Source: Aromatoleum evansii (GTDB lineage: Bacteria; Pseudomonadota; Gammaproteobacteria; Burkholderiales; Rhodocyclaceae). From it: DNA of 64,000 nucleotides. The position numbers were made by a program, and so were the translations under genes. Shown here piece after piece: positions 35,569 through 43,763 of the stretch. The stretch spans positions 1 to 64,000 of the forward strand of contig NZ_WTVK01000028.1 of assembly GCF_012910805.1 (NCBI RefSeq), given 5' to 3'. Within the stretch, counting starts at the first letter, position 1. Each line of letters starts with the position of its first letter. Below the pieces are notes generated by a model, which did no database searches, was not told where the DNA came from, and saw nothing but the letters and a program-made list of their open reading frames with translations.

Positions 35569-37581
35569 TCAGTGCGAGCCGAAGAAGCCGATCGCGACCA
35601 GGGTCAGCAGCGTCAGGCCGGCCACGATCAGAGTGAAGCCGAGGATCTTCGAGCCCAGCGCCATCGGGCGTGAGGGCGCATCCACGATGTACTTCTCCAG
35701 TTCCCCGCTCTTCTGCAGGCGCTCGTACTCGAGCGCGTGCTCGCGGCGGTACTCCTCGACCGACATCGAACCCGTGAACATCACGACCTCCAGTGGGAAC
35801 TTGTCCGGGCGGAAGTGGTTGTTGAAGAAATGCACGGTGAACAGGAATACCACCGCCAGGAAGGCTTCCTCGCTGTGGAAGATCGCCGCGACGTTGAACA
35901 CCCAGCCCGGCAGGAAGGTGGCCGTGATCGTCGAGGCCCACATCAGCAATCCGCTCACGCCGATGATGGTCACCCCCCAGAACGGCGCCCAGTAGTCGAA
36001 CTTCTCCCAGTAGGTCCAGCGGTCGAACACGGGGCGCTCGCCCTTGCCGAAGAACCACTTCAGCATCGCGATGAAGTCCTTGCCGTCCTGCAAACCCGGA
36101 ACCAGCGAGGTGGGGCCGAAGATGCGGAATTCCTTCCAGTTGCGTGCGAGCTTCAGCGCGACGTAGCCGAGGTGCCAGAAGAACACGGCCGCGAAGATCA
36201 CCGCATTGACGCGGTGGATCAGCCCCGCGACCTGTGGTCCGCCCAGCGCCTTCATCAACGGTGCGGCCCAGGGGGCGTCCGGATAGAACAGTGGGATGCC
36301 CGTAAGCGTCAGGATCATCAGGCTCAGCGCGAACGTGAGGTGAGCGATGCGCCAGGTCGCGGAGAAGCGACGGAAGTGCTTGCCCGCGTGCTTGTCGCCC
36401 TGGAGGCCCGGTGCGTCGGTGCGCATGTGCGGGGGCACCTTGCCCTGCTGGCGGTCACGCAGTTCGCGCCAGAACCACAGCAGCGTGTGCAGCCAGAAGA
36501 AGCCGAAGGTGCCGAGCAGCAACTGGATCATCAACTGGTTGGCGAGCCACATCTGCGGGTAGCGCTCGAAATCGCCCGTGTGGCCGTGCGGCTGGAAGCT
36601 GGCGAATCCGGGCGGCGCCTCAGGCAGGTCCTTCTTGCCGTTGTGGCATTCCTTGCAAGTCTTCATCCGGTTGTCCGGATGCACCTTGGAGTCCGGGTTC
36701 TTGACCGCCAGCACGTCGTGGCTGCCGTGGCAGTCGAAGCACTTGGCGGTATAGGCGTAGCCCAGCGTGTTGATCTGGCCGTGGTAGGTCGCCTTGTAGG
36801 ACTTGAAGTTTTCCTCGTGGCAGTTGCCGCACTCGGCCGTCACCGCGAGCTTGAACGGCGCGAGCGAGGTGTTGCCGACCGCATGGGCGCTATGGCAATC
36901 GCTGCACACGGCGGCCTTCGCGTCCTTCTTCTGGAAGATCGCCTCGCCGTGGATCGATTCGGTGAAGGTCTCGAGCGATTCCTCGTGGCAGCTCTTGCCG
37001 CAGGTTTCGGGCACGCCCAGGCGCCACTCCGCGTACTGAGGCGAATCCTTGGGCGGGACATTGAAACTATGGCTACTGTGACATTCGTCACAGCTTGCGT
37101 TCGGCCGTGTGGGATCGTCGGCGTTCTTGCGCGCGTGGAACGACTCCTTGTACGCGGCGATGTTCTCGGCGACCACGCCGAGGCGCGGCCTGTCCTTCGC
37201 GGTCCCGTCCTGCCTGGCGCGCTCCCACAGCTCTTCGTGACAGGACGCGCAGTCCTTGGCCTTCAACGCCGGATCCTTCTTGTGCGTATCGTCCGGTTCG
37301 GCGTTGTCGGTGATTTCGGTGTGGCACGCGACGCAATCCATCTTCGCATGCACGCCCTTGGCGAACGCATCGGGCGGAATGGAATGCAGTTCGCGCGACT
37401 CGCCGTCGGTGCCGGGCACCTCGATGGCATCCTTGCTGCCGTCGTGGCAGCTCAGACACTTCGCATTCTCCAGTCCGGCAGGAGCCGCCGCGGCTGGCCC
37501 GGCGACGGCAATACACAGGGATGCCAGCAGGGCGGCGGCGGCAGCGCGAAAGTCGACGATTCTCAGGCTCGGGCTCTTCAT
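35569..37581 (-). CDS. nine-heme-motif cytochrome c fused to a cytochrome b membrane domain (CbcL-like)
   Basis: A 670-residue inner-membrane protein. The signal or anchor sequence spans residues about 1-33. The periplasmic half has eight CxxCH motifs, with first cysteines at 42, 83, 111, 164, 226, 251, 281 and 309, plus one CxxxCH at 194 (CGKSCH): nine predicted c hemes. The second half (residues about 345-665) has five to six helices with histidines placed for b hemes (WLHTLLWFW, RIAHLTFALSLM, LIHRVNAVIFAAVFFWHLGY, FTVHFFNNHF), resembling the FdnI/HydC cytochrome b. The same architecture and length describe Geobacter CbcL, an inner-membrane quinol oxidase for low-potential extracellular acceptors. 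Orthology is inferred from architecture only. It is the last gene of the minus-strand run headed by frdA, 95 bases from the heme-domain gene. Confidence 0.85.
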   Translation of the reverse strand: MKSPSLRIVDFRAAAAALLASLCIAVAGPAAAAPAGLENAKCLSCHDGSKDAIEVPGTDGESRELHSIPPDAFAKGVHAKMDCVACHTEITDNAEPDDTHKKDPALKAKDCASCHEELWERARQDGTAKDRPRLGVVAENIAAYKESFHARKNADDPTRPNASCDECHSSHSFNVPPKDSPQYAEWRLGVPETCGKSCHEESLETFTESIHGEAIFQKKDAKAAVCSDCHSAHAVGNTSLAPFKLAVTAECGNCHEENFKSYKATYHGQINTLGYAYTAKCFDCHGSHDVLAVKNPDSKVHPDNRMKTCKECHNGKKDLPEAPPGFASFQPHGHTGDFERYPQMWLANQLMIQLLLGTFGFFWLHTLLWFWRELRDRQQGKVPPHMRTDAPGLQGDKHAGKHFRRFSATWRIAHLTFALSLMILTLTGIPLFYPDAPWAAPLMKALGGPQVAGLIHRVNAVIFAAVFFWHLGYVALKLARNWKEFRIFGPTSLVPGLQDGKDFIAMLKWFFGKGERPVFDRWTYWEKFDYWAPFWGVTIIGVSGLLMWASTITATFLPGWVFNVAAIFHSEEAFLAVVFLFTVHFFNNHFRPDKFPLEVVMFTGSMSVEEYRREHALEYERLQKSGELEKYIVDAPSRPMALGSKILGFTLIVAGLTLLTLVAIGFFGSH

Positions 37582-37676
37582 CGGCAGGTGTCCATGAAAA
37601 CGCCGCGGCGAGCGCGGCGCAATCCGTTGCGACCGGCCGACGCCCCATACTGCAGGCATCGGCCCTCGGTGCTGCG

Positions 37677-38978
37677 TTACGGCAACTTCACCGCCTTGAT
37701 GTCGGCCTTGGCCCCGAACCCGATCGTCTTCACGAACGAAACCTGGTGGCCGCGCGTGGTGATGTTGTCATCATGCACAGCAAAGCCGACATTGTATACA
37801 CCTCCCGCCTTCAGGGTCTTGTCGTCGTCGTTCGTGAGCCCCAGCGGACGGATCATGACGACCGTCCATACCCCGTCCTTCCAGCTCGCGATCGCCTTGT
37901 TGTCGGCGGCCGAGCCCTTGGCGTCCTCACGGCTGACGACGTAGTCGGGGATCATGTCGCCTTCCTTCCAGCCCGCGTTCGGGTCGAAGGGCACCGCGTT
38001 CTTCTCGCGGATCAGGTGGTGCTCCCCCTGACGCAGTTGGTCGACGGTGATCGACTTGTAGCCGACCTTGCTCACGTCCCACATGAACTTCGGCTGGTGT
38101 GTCTTGGCGTCGGCGTTGCTGCCGAACATGTCCTTGCCGGCGTCGCTGTTGCGGAACTCGAGCACGTAGCCGTCGTCGGTCATGCCGACGGGGTTGCTGC
38201 GATGCGCGCGCCACTGGATGAGGTCGACGAAGCCACCGGCGGCCTTGAGCTTCGCAATCTCCTCGATGCTCTTGCCGGTCTTCCAGTCGGACGGGTCGGT
38301 GCGCGTGTCGGGCAGGTACTTGCGCACGTCGCGCTTCTTGATCGCCTGCAGCAGCGCGTTGTTGGCCACCTCGTCCTTGGTGAACTGCTTGCCCATGTCG
38401 CGCTGGCCGTCATGGCAGGTGAGCCAGCAGCCCTGGTTCGCGAAGCCGGGCACCTTGCCGTCGTCGATCATGACCGACATGCGGTCCTCGTAGATGCCCA
38501 TCTCGGTGCCATCCTGCACCGGCTTGTCGAGCCTGGGATAGCCGAAGACCTTCCACTCCTTGCCGTCGAAGCGCAGGTACTGGTGTTCGTTGCCCGGATA
38601 GGCGTTGTCCGTGTGCCACTGGAAGCGCAGATAGGCGTTCTTGCTGTCATAGGCCGCCTGCACCTTGAGCGCCTTGTAGCCGGACTTGCCCTTCACCGGG
38701 CGCGGCTCGAGCCGGCCGCCCTTGACGATTTCCTCGCCGATGTCCTTTTCGGCGTCCTCCTCGTCGTGGCACGAGGTACAGGAATCGCCGCGCTTGACCT
38801 CCTTCACCGCCCCCTCGTGCGCCTCGGTGCGCAGCCATTCGTAGGACGACTGCCCGGGGAAGAACAGCGGCACGGTCACCGTCGGAATCTTGCCCCAATT
38901 GATCTTCGCCGGATCGGCGGCCTGCGCCGCCCCCATGCCGAGAACCGCCAGGCCGACCAGCAGTACCGATTTTTTCAT
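37677..38978 (-). CDS. ethylbenzene dehydrogenase-domain cytochrome with two c-type heme motifs
   Basis: A 433-residue periplasmic protein with signal peptide (residues 1-20, ending GAAQA). Two covalent heme motifs are seen: CTSCH at 67-71 and CWLTCH at 184-189, the latter a rare CxxxCH. The body matches the ethylbenzene/DMS dehydrogenase gamma-type heme domain: LKVQAAYDSKNAYLRFQWHT, GFVDLIQWRAHRSNPVG, DGYVLEFRNSD and GVWTVVMIRPL, with NVGFAVHDDN near the C-terminus. Such proteins act as electron carriers. It is placed between frdD and the CbcL-like gene on the same strand, so it probably exchanges electrons with the multiheme protein. No molybdenum catalytic subunit is nearby. Confidence 0.83.
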   Translation of the reverse strand: MKKSVLLVGLAVLGMGAAQAADPAKINWGKIPTVTVPLFFPGQSSYEWLRTEAHEGAVKEVKRGDSCTSCHDEEDAEKDIGEEIVKGGRLEPRPVKGKSGYKALKVQAAYDSKNAYLRFQWHTDNAYPGNEHQYLRFDGKEWKVFGYPRLDKPVQDGTEMGIYEDRMSVMIDDGKVPGFANQGCWLTCHDGQRDMGKQFTKDEVANNALLQAIKKRDVRKYLPDTRTDPSDWKTGKSIEEIAKLKAAGGFVDLIQWRAHRSNPVGMTDDGYVLEFRNSDAGKDMFGSNADAKTHQPKFMWDVSKVGYKSITVDQLRQGEHHLIREKNAVPFDPNAGWKEGDMIPDYVVSREDAKGSAADNKAIASWKDGVWTVVMIRPLGLTNDDDKTLKAGGVYNVGFAVHDDNITTRGHQVSFVKTIGFGAKADIKAVKLP

Positions 38979-39088
38979 TTGAGTTCCCCTACTTGTTTAG
39001 AGTTATGAGCGCCCGACGGATCGGGCGTGCAGATTCCGCGGATCGACGCCCGCTTCATGGGAAGGACAGCTCGCACTGCGAGTTGCTC

Positions 39089-39457
39089 TCAGAATCCGAC
39101 TGCCAGCAACGCCCCTGCGGCGAGCAGCGTGGCGAGCACGGCCAGGCCGTAGCACGCGAAACGGGTCGCGCTAGCCGCATGCACGCCGAGGTCGTGCAGG
39201 CTGTGGTAGATGCGGTGCATGGCGTGCCACATGAACAGGGCGACGACGACGAACAGCAGGCCCTTGCCGGCCCAGTGCTGCGCGAAGGCATGCATGTGCG
39301 ACCAGCTCATCGCATCCGCGGGAAGGATGATCCCGAGCGGCACCGCAATGCCGGTGACGAACACGAGCACCGGACCGAAGAGCGCCGCGAGCATGCCGCC
39401 GGCGCCGAAAAGGCCCCAGAAGATGGGCGCATTGGAGCGTTTCATCGCCGGTTTCAT
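39089..39457 (-). CDS. frdD: fumarate reductase membrane subunit D
   Basis: A 122-residue membrane anchor with three hydrophobic helices (WGLFGAGGMLAALFGPVLVFVTG, WAGKGLLFVVVALFMWHAMHRIYHSLHDLG, CYGLAVLATLLAAGALLAVGF). It aligns in pattern with E. coli FrdD: the N-terminal PIFWGLFGAGGM and the second-helix HRxxHxLHDLG. With FrdC it anchors FrdAB and forms the quinone site. The ATG at 39457 overlaps the frdC stop by four bases (ATGA). A 110-base gap with a 7-bp hairpin (39010-39027) separates it from the heme-domain gene. Confidence 0.88.
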   Translation of the reverse strand: MKPAMKRSNAPIFWGLFGAGGMLAALFGPVLVFVTGIAVPLGIILPADAMSWSHMHAFAQHWAGKGLLFVVVALFMWHAMHRIYHSLHDLGVHAASATRFACYGLAVLATLLAAGALLAVGF

Positions 39458-39861
39458 CGCGTCGCCCCCCACACCGCGGCCAGCACGGCGACACTGCAGA
39501 CCGCCGCGACAGCCACGCCGCAGGCCGTGATCACCCCCGGCGCCAAGCGCTTTCCGCCGACAACGAGCGGCGGCATGGTCTTGGGCATGATGCGGAACCA
39601 GGTCCAGCAGTGGTACGAGATCGCCGCGAGCAGGACGAGGTGGAAGATGACGGACAAGGGGCTACGCAGCGCCTCCAGCCAGCCGTTCCATGCCGATTCG
39701 CCCTGCGCCAGCCGCAGCAGACCGACGAGCAGGATGAGGGCGTAGGCAGCGACGAAGAGCGCCGTCGCCTCGTGCACCATGTACTCGACGAAGTACGGAT
39801 TGCGGCGCCACCAGCCGGCCATCGGCCGCACATAGGGGCGGCGCGGATCGGACGTATTCAC
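39454..39861 (-). CDS. frdC: fumarate reductase membrane subunit C
   Basis: A 135-residue membrane anchor with three helices. The N-terminus VNTSDPRRPYVRPMAGWWRRNPYFVEYMVHEATALFV resembles E. coli FrdC ([31 protein letters not shown]). The second-helix segment AAISYHCWTWFRIMPKTMPPLVVG is likewise characteristic. The start is a GTG at 39861 that overlaps the frdB stop (GTGA); an internal ATG would lose the conserved N-terminus. Both overlaps in this operon argue for coupled translation of the four subunits. Confidence 0.9.
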   Translation of the reverse strand: MNTSDPRRPYVRPMAGWWRRNPYFVEYMVHEATALFVAAYALILLVGLLRLAQGESAWNGWLEALRSPLSVIFHLVLLAAISYHCWTWFRIMPKTMPPLVVGGKRLAPGVITACGVAVAAVCSVAVLAAVWGATR

Positions 39862-40622
39862 TTTGCACCTCCCTTCGGGCGGGCAAGCCGCAGGAAGTAG
39901 TCGCCCGCCGCGCGCGTCTTGTTCTGGTTCACGGCATTGGCCGGATCGACGTGCTTCGGGCACACCTCGGAGCAGTAACCGACCGCAGTGCAGTTGAAGA
40001 CGCCTGCTTCCGACCCGGCGATCTCCATGCGCTCGGCGGCGGCGCCGTCGCGCGAATCTGCGTTGTAGCGGTGCAGCAGGGCCATGATGCCCGGCCCGAC
40101 GAAGTCCGGATTGAGGCCGTACTGGGGACATGCGGCGTAGCACAGCAGGCAGTTGATACAGGAACTGAACTGCTCGTACACGTCGAGCTGCGCGGGCGTC
40201 TGCAGGTACTCGCCCTGCGCGATGGACCGTTGTTCCTTCGGGATGATCCACGGCTTGATGCTTTCGAGCTTGGCGAGGAAGTCGTCCATGCGGATCACCA
40301 GATCGCGCTCGACCGGGAAGTGGGCGAGCGCCTCGACGCGCACGGCTCCGGCAGGGAAATCGCGCAGGAAGGTCTTGCACGCGAGGCGCGGCTCGCCGTC
40401 TATCATCATCCCGCAGCTGCCGCAGATCGCCATGCGGCAGGACCAGCGGAAGCTCAGGGTGCCGTCGAGCCAGTCCTTGATGTACTGCAGGCCCTGCAGC
40501 ACCGACATGTCGTCGCTGAAGGGAACCTCGTAAGCTTGCAGGAAGGGCTCCTCGTCCTGCTCGGGACGATAGCGCAGGACCTCGATGCGGATGACCTTCC
40601 CGTTCCTGTGCGATTCAGACAC
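39858..40622 (-). CDS. frdB: fumarate reductase iron-sulfur subunit
   Basis: A 254-residue subunit that relays electrons from quinol to FrdA. The [2Fe-2S] ligands are in SCRMAICGSCGMMIDGEPRLACK (Cys62, 67, 70, 82). The C-terminal domain holds CINCLLCYAACP (Cys155, 158, 161, 165) and CTAVGYCSEVCPKHVDP for the 4Fe and 3Fe clusters. The C-terminal sequence is very close to E. coli FrdB and unlike SdhB. It overlaps frdA by eight bases and frdC by four. Confidence 0.94.
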   Translation of the reverse strand: MSESHRNGKVIRIEVLRYRPEQDEEPFLQAYEVPFSDDMSVLQGLQYIKDWLDGTLSFRWSCRMAICGSCGMMIDGEPRLACKTFLRDFPAGAVRVEALAHFPVERDLVIRMDDFLAKLESIKPWIIPKEQRSIAQGEYLQTPAQLDVYEQFSSCINCLLCYAACPQYGLNPDFVGPGIMALLHRYNADSRDGAAAERMEIAGSEAGVFNCTAVGYCSEVCPKHVDPANAVNQNKTRAAGDYFLRLARPKGGAK

Positions 40623-42417
40623 GGTTCGCCCCTCCCTGCTGTGCCGCCTGCTCCTGCTCCGCTTTCTCGCCCGCGGCGCCGTAGGCGCGGGTGCCCGGGG
40701 GCAGGCGCGTGATCTTCACGTCGCCATAGCCGATGCGCGGGGCGTCGGCGCCGGCGTGATGAGCGAGCGAGTGCCTGAGGAAATTGACGTCGTCGCGCTC
40801 GCCGAAACCGTCCAGCCGCTGGTGCGCGCCGCGCGACTCGCGCCGCTCGAGCGCCGACCACGCCATCGCCTGCGCGACCTCGAGCTGATACCCGAGCTCG
40901 ATGGCGAGCAGCCAGTCGGTGTTCCACACGCTCGAGCGGTCCTCGACCTTGACCTTGCGGTAGCGCTCGCGCAGCTCCGCCAGCTTGTCGCAGGTCGCCT
41001 GCATGGTGTCGGCCTGACGGTAGATGCCGCAACCGTCCTCCATGCTCTGTGCCATCTCCTTGCGCAGCGTGGCGATGCGCTCGGTGCCGGAAGTGTTTGT
41101 CACGAGATCGAGCGCACGCTGCTGCGACGCCTCGGCCTGTTTCAGCAACACATCCGTCGGACCGGACGCGACCGAACGGGCGAACGCGGCGGCCTCGACC
41201 CCCGCGGTCTTGCCGAACACGCACAGTTCGGCGAGCGAGTTCGAGCCGAGGCGGTTGGCGCCGTGAATGCCGACGCTGGAACATTCGCCGGCCGCGTACA
41301 GCCCCGGCAGCGGCGCGGCACACCGGCCGTCGACGAGGATGCCGCCCATCGTGTAATGCACGGCGGGCCGCACCGGGATCGGCGTCTTCGCCGGATCGAC
41401 GCCGAGGAATTCCTCGGCCAGTTCGTAGATCTGCGGCAGGCGCTCGCGCAGCTTGGCTTCGCCGAGGTGGCGCAGGTCCAGATGCACGACCGCCCCGTGC
41501 GGGCCGTCTATCGTGCGGCCTTTCTGCTGCTCGTACCAGAAGGCCTGGCTGAGGCGGTCGCGGGGCCCCAGTTCCATCGCCTTGTTGCGCGGCGTCGGCT
41601 CGGCCGGCCCAAGGCCGTAGTCCTGCAGGTAGCGGTAACCGTCGCGATTCAGCAGGAAGCCGCCCTCGCCGCGGCACGCCTCGGTGAACAGCAGGCCCGT
41701 GCCCGGCATGCAGGTGGGGTGGTACTGGACGAATTCCATGTCGCGCAGCGGCACGCCGTGGCGGTACGCGAGCGCCATGCCGTCGCCGGTGACGATGCCG
41801 CCGTTGGTGTTCTCGCGGAACACGCGCCCGGCGCCGCCGGTGGCGAGAATCACCGCGTTGGCCTGGATCAGCGTGAAGCGGCGCGACGCGATGTCGACGA
41901 CGACGACGCCCTGCACCCGCCCGTCCTCGACGACTAGGTCGAGGCAGAAATGCTCGTCGAAGCGACGGATCGAGGGGTACTTGAGCGAGGTCTGGAACAG
42001 CGTGTGCAGCATGTGGAAGCCGGTCTTGTCGGCGGCGAACCACGTGCGCTCGATCTTCATGCCGCCGAAGGCGCGCACGTTGATGTGGCCATCCGGCTTG
42101 CGGCTCCACGGACAGCCCCAGTGCTCGAGCTGCACCATCTCCTCGGTGCAGCGGGCGACGAAGTCCTCGACGACGTCCTGCTCGCACAGCCAGTCGCCGC
42201 CGGCAACGGTATCGTGGAAATGGTGTTCGAGGCTGTCGTGGGCCTGCACGACGCCGGCCGATCCACCCTCGGCCGCCACGGTGTGGCTGCGCATCGGGTA
42301 GACCTTGGAGACCAGCGCGATCTTCAGCGACGGGTCGGTCTCGGCAGCCGCGATCGCGGCACGCAGGCCCGCTCCGCCCGCACCGACGATGGCGACGTCT
42401 GCCTTCCAGGCATCCAT
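40615..42417 (-). CDS. frdA: fumarate reductase flavoprotein subunit
   Basis: A 600-residue flavoprotein that reduces fumarate to succinate in anaerobic respiration. FAD binding is shown by VGAGGAGLRAAIAAAE at the N-terminus and the covalent attachment site RSHTVAAEGGSAG (His45). ERTWFAADKTGFHMLHTLFQTS, VQYHPTCMPGTGLL and YTMGGILVD match E. coli FrdA closely, and the length (602 in E. coli) agrees; succinate dehydrogenase A is therefore less likely. The ATG at 42417 has a GGGGGAA site eight bases upstream. First gene of frdABCD; the upstream region has inverted repeats of possible regulatory use. dctA lies 1.3 kb beyond on the other strand. Confidence 0.95.
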   Translation of the reverse strand: MDAWKADVAIVGAGGAGLRAAIAAAETDPSLKIALVSKVYPMRSHTVAAEGGSAGVVQAHDSLEHHFHDTVAGGDWLCEQDVVEDFVARCTEEMVQLEHWGCPWSRKPDGHINVRAFGGMKIERTWFAADKTGFHMLHTLFQTSLKYPSIRRFDEHFCLDLVVEDGRVQGVVVVDIASRRFTLIQANAVILATGGAGRVFRENTNGGIVTGDGMALAYRHGVPLRDMEFVQYHPTCMPGTGLLFTEACRGEGGFLLNRDGYRYLQDYGLGPAEPTPRNKAMELGPRDRLSQAFWYEQQKGRTIDGPHGAVVHLDLRHLGEAKLRERLPQIYELAEEFLGVDPAKTPIPVRPAVHYTMGGILVDGRCAAPLPGLYAAGECSSVGIHGANRLGSNSLAELCVFGKTAGVEAAAFARSVASGPTDVLLKQAEASQQRALDLVTNTSGTERIATLRKEMAQSMEDGCGIYRQADTMQATCDKLAELRERYRKVKVEDRSSVWNTDWLLAIELGYQLEVAQAMAWSALERRESRGAHQRLDGFGERDDVNFLRHSLAHHAGADAPRIGYGDVKITRLPPGTRAYGAAGEKAEQEQAAQQGGANRV

Positions 42418-42480
42418 GACGCATTCCCCCCTTGTGGGTGGGCCCGGCAATGGCGCGGGCACCGAAGAATCGCTGCTGTG

Positions 42481-42565
42481 CCCGAAAGGGAATCGACACG
42501 CCTTTCGGGTGCGAAAACGACCATGTTCTTCTTATATACCGACGTCACGAAACGTACTATGACGT
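42481..42565. promoter_or_regulatory. inverted repeats in the frdA upstream region
   Basis: The 329-base gap between divergent frdA and a transporter gene contains two inverted repeats. CCCGAAAGG (42481-42489) pairs with CCTTTCGGG (42501-42509), and ACGTCA (42542-42547) mirrors TGACGT (42560-42565). TATATA at 42534-42539 could be the -10 box for frdA on the minus strand, which would place the first repeat in the leader RNA. No TTGAT-N4-ATCAA FNR/ANR site was found, which is odd for an anaerobic gene set. Confidence 0.45.
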
Positions 42566-42746
42566 TGTTGCGATCCAGTGTAACTCCCGCCTTGCATACC
42601 CACAATGCAGCGGTGGTTGAAAAATGCCCGGCATGCGAGAAAATTCATCGAGCAGCCGGTCAGCAAAGGCACGCAGGCATCAACGTGCATGTAAGATCGG
42701 ACAATTCCGCCCCGCCGGGCCCGCCCACGCACGTTCCCGACACCTC

Positions 42747-43628
42747 ATGGCCGCCCTCCATCCCCGCCTGACCGCCGCAGCCCCGCTCCTCTTCGTCCTG
42801 CTGTGGAGCACCGGCTTCATCGGCGCCAAGTTCGGCCTGCCCTTCGCGGAGCCGCTGACCTTCCTGAGCACCCGCTACGTACTGGTGATCACGCTGATGG
42901 GCGCGCTGGCATTCGCGATGCGCGCCCCCTGGCCCCGCGACTGGCGTCAGGTGGTGCACATCGGCGTGGCCGGCCTGCTGGTGCAGGCGACCTATCTCGG
43001 CGGGGTGTTCATGTCGATCGATCGCGGCCTGCCCGCGGGCGTCTCGTCCCTGGTCGTCGGCATGCAGCCGCTGCTGACCGCGCTCGGCGCCGGCTGGCTG
43101 CTGGGCGAGCGGGTCACCCCGCGCCAGTGGGCGGGGCTGGTGCTGGGCTTCGTCGGTGTCACGCTGGTGGTGAGCAACAAGGTCGCGGTCGGCGCATCGG
43201 CGGCGGAACTGGGGTGGATGCTGACGCCGGCCCTGACGGCGCTGGCCGGCATCACCGTCGGCACGCTCTACCAGAAGCGCTTCTGCCCGAGCTTCGACCT
43301 GCGCACCGGCTCGGTCGTGCAATTCATCCCCAGCCTGGTCGTCACCAGCCTCCTCGCGCGTGGCACCGAGACGATGCACATCGACTGGAGCGGCCAGTTC
43401 GCGTTCGCGCTGCTGTGGCTGGTGCTGGTGCTCTCGCTCGGCGCGATCAGCCTGCTCAACCTGCTGATCCGCAGCGGCAGCGCCGTGAACGTGGCCAGCC
43501 TGTTCTACCTTACGCCGCCGACCACCGCGCTGATGGCCTGGCTGCTGTTCGGCGAGACCCTCACCGGCCTCGCGCTCGCCGGCATGGCCGTCGCCGTGCT
43601 GGGCGTGTGGCTCGCACGCAAGGTGTGA
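42747..43628 (+). CDS. DMT-family (EamA) transporter
   Basis: A 293-residue inner-membrane protein with ten helices as two EamA repeats: AAPLLFVLLWSTGFIGAKFGLP at the start, VSSLVVGMQPLLTALGAGWLLGERVTPRQW in the first repeat and FYLTPPTTALMAWLLFGETLTGLALAGMAVAVLGVWLARKV at the end. Substrate unknown. The ATG at 42747 opens the first helix; an in-frame extension from 42624 is not conserved in character. It is unrelated in sequence detail to the DMT gene at 31416. It sits between frdA and dctA. Confidence 0.87.
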   Translation: MAALHPRLTAAAPLLFVLLWSTGFIGAKFGLPFAEPLTFLSTRYVLVITLMGALAFAMRAPWPRDWRQVVHIGVAGLLVQATYLGGVFMSIDRGLPAGVSSLVVGMQPLLTALGAGWLLGERVTPRQWAGLVLGFVGVTLVVSNKVAVGASAAELGWMLTPALTALAGITVGTLYQKRFCPSFDLRTGSVVQFIPSLVVTSLLARGTETMHIDWSGQFAFALLWLVLVLSLGAISLLNLLIRSGSAVNVASLFYLTPPTTALMAWLLFGETLTGLALAGMAVAVLGVWLARKV

Positions 43629-43663
43629 ACGGCCCCGGCCCGCGCCGGAAAACATCCGTGCTT

Positions 43664-43690
43664 TCCGCAATGCGGCTATCCGCAATGCGG
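43664..43690 (+). repeat. direct repeat upstream of dctA
   Basis: TCCGCAATGCGG occurs at 43664-43675 and again at 43679-43690, in 15-base register. Each unit is itself nearly palindromic (CCGCA/TGCGG). It lies about 75-100 bases before the dctA start, where a transcription factor could bind. No sigma-54 -24/-12 motif was found between it and the gene. Confidence 0.6.
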
Positions 43691-43763
43691 ATGTTCACAC
43701 TGCCCACCTTCCCTCCCGGCCGAAATAATCGCGCCCACACGCAGTACATAACAGGAGAGGGAA

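Noticed and set aside
40615-42417. Succinate dehydrogenase instead of fumarate reductase
   Set aside because: FrdA and FrdB segments match E. coli Frd closely, the two membrane anchors follow the FrdC/FrdD pattern, and gene order is frdABCD rather than sdhCDAB.
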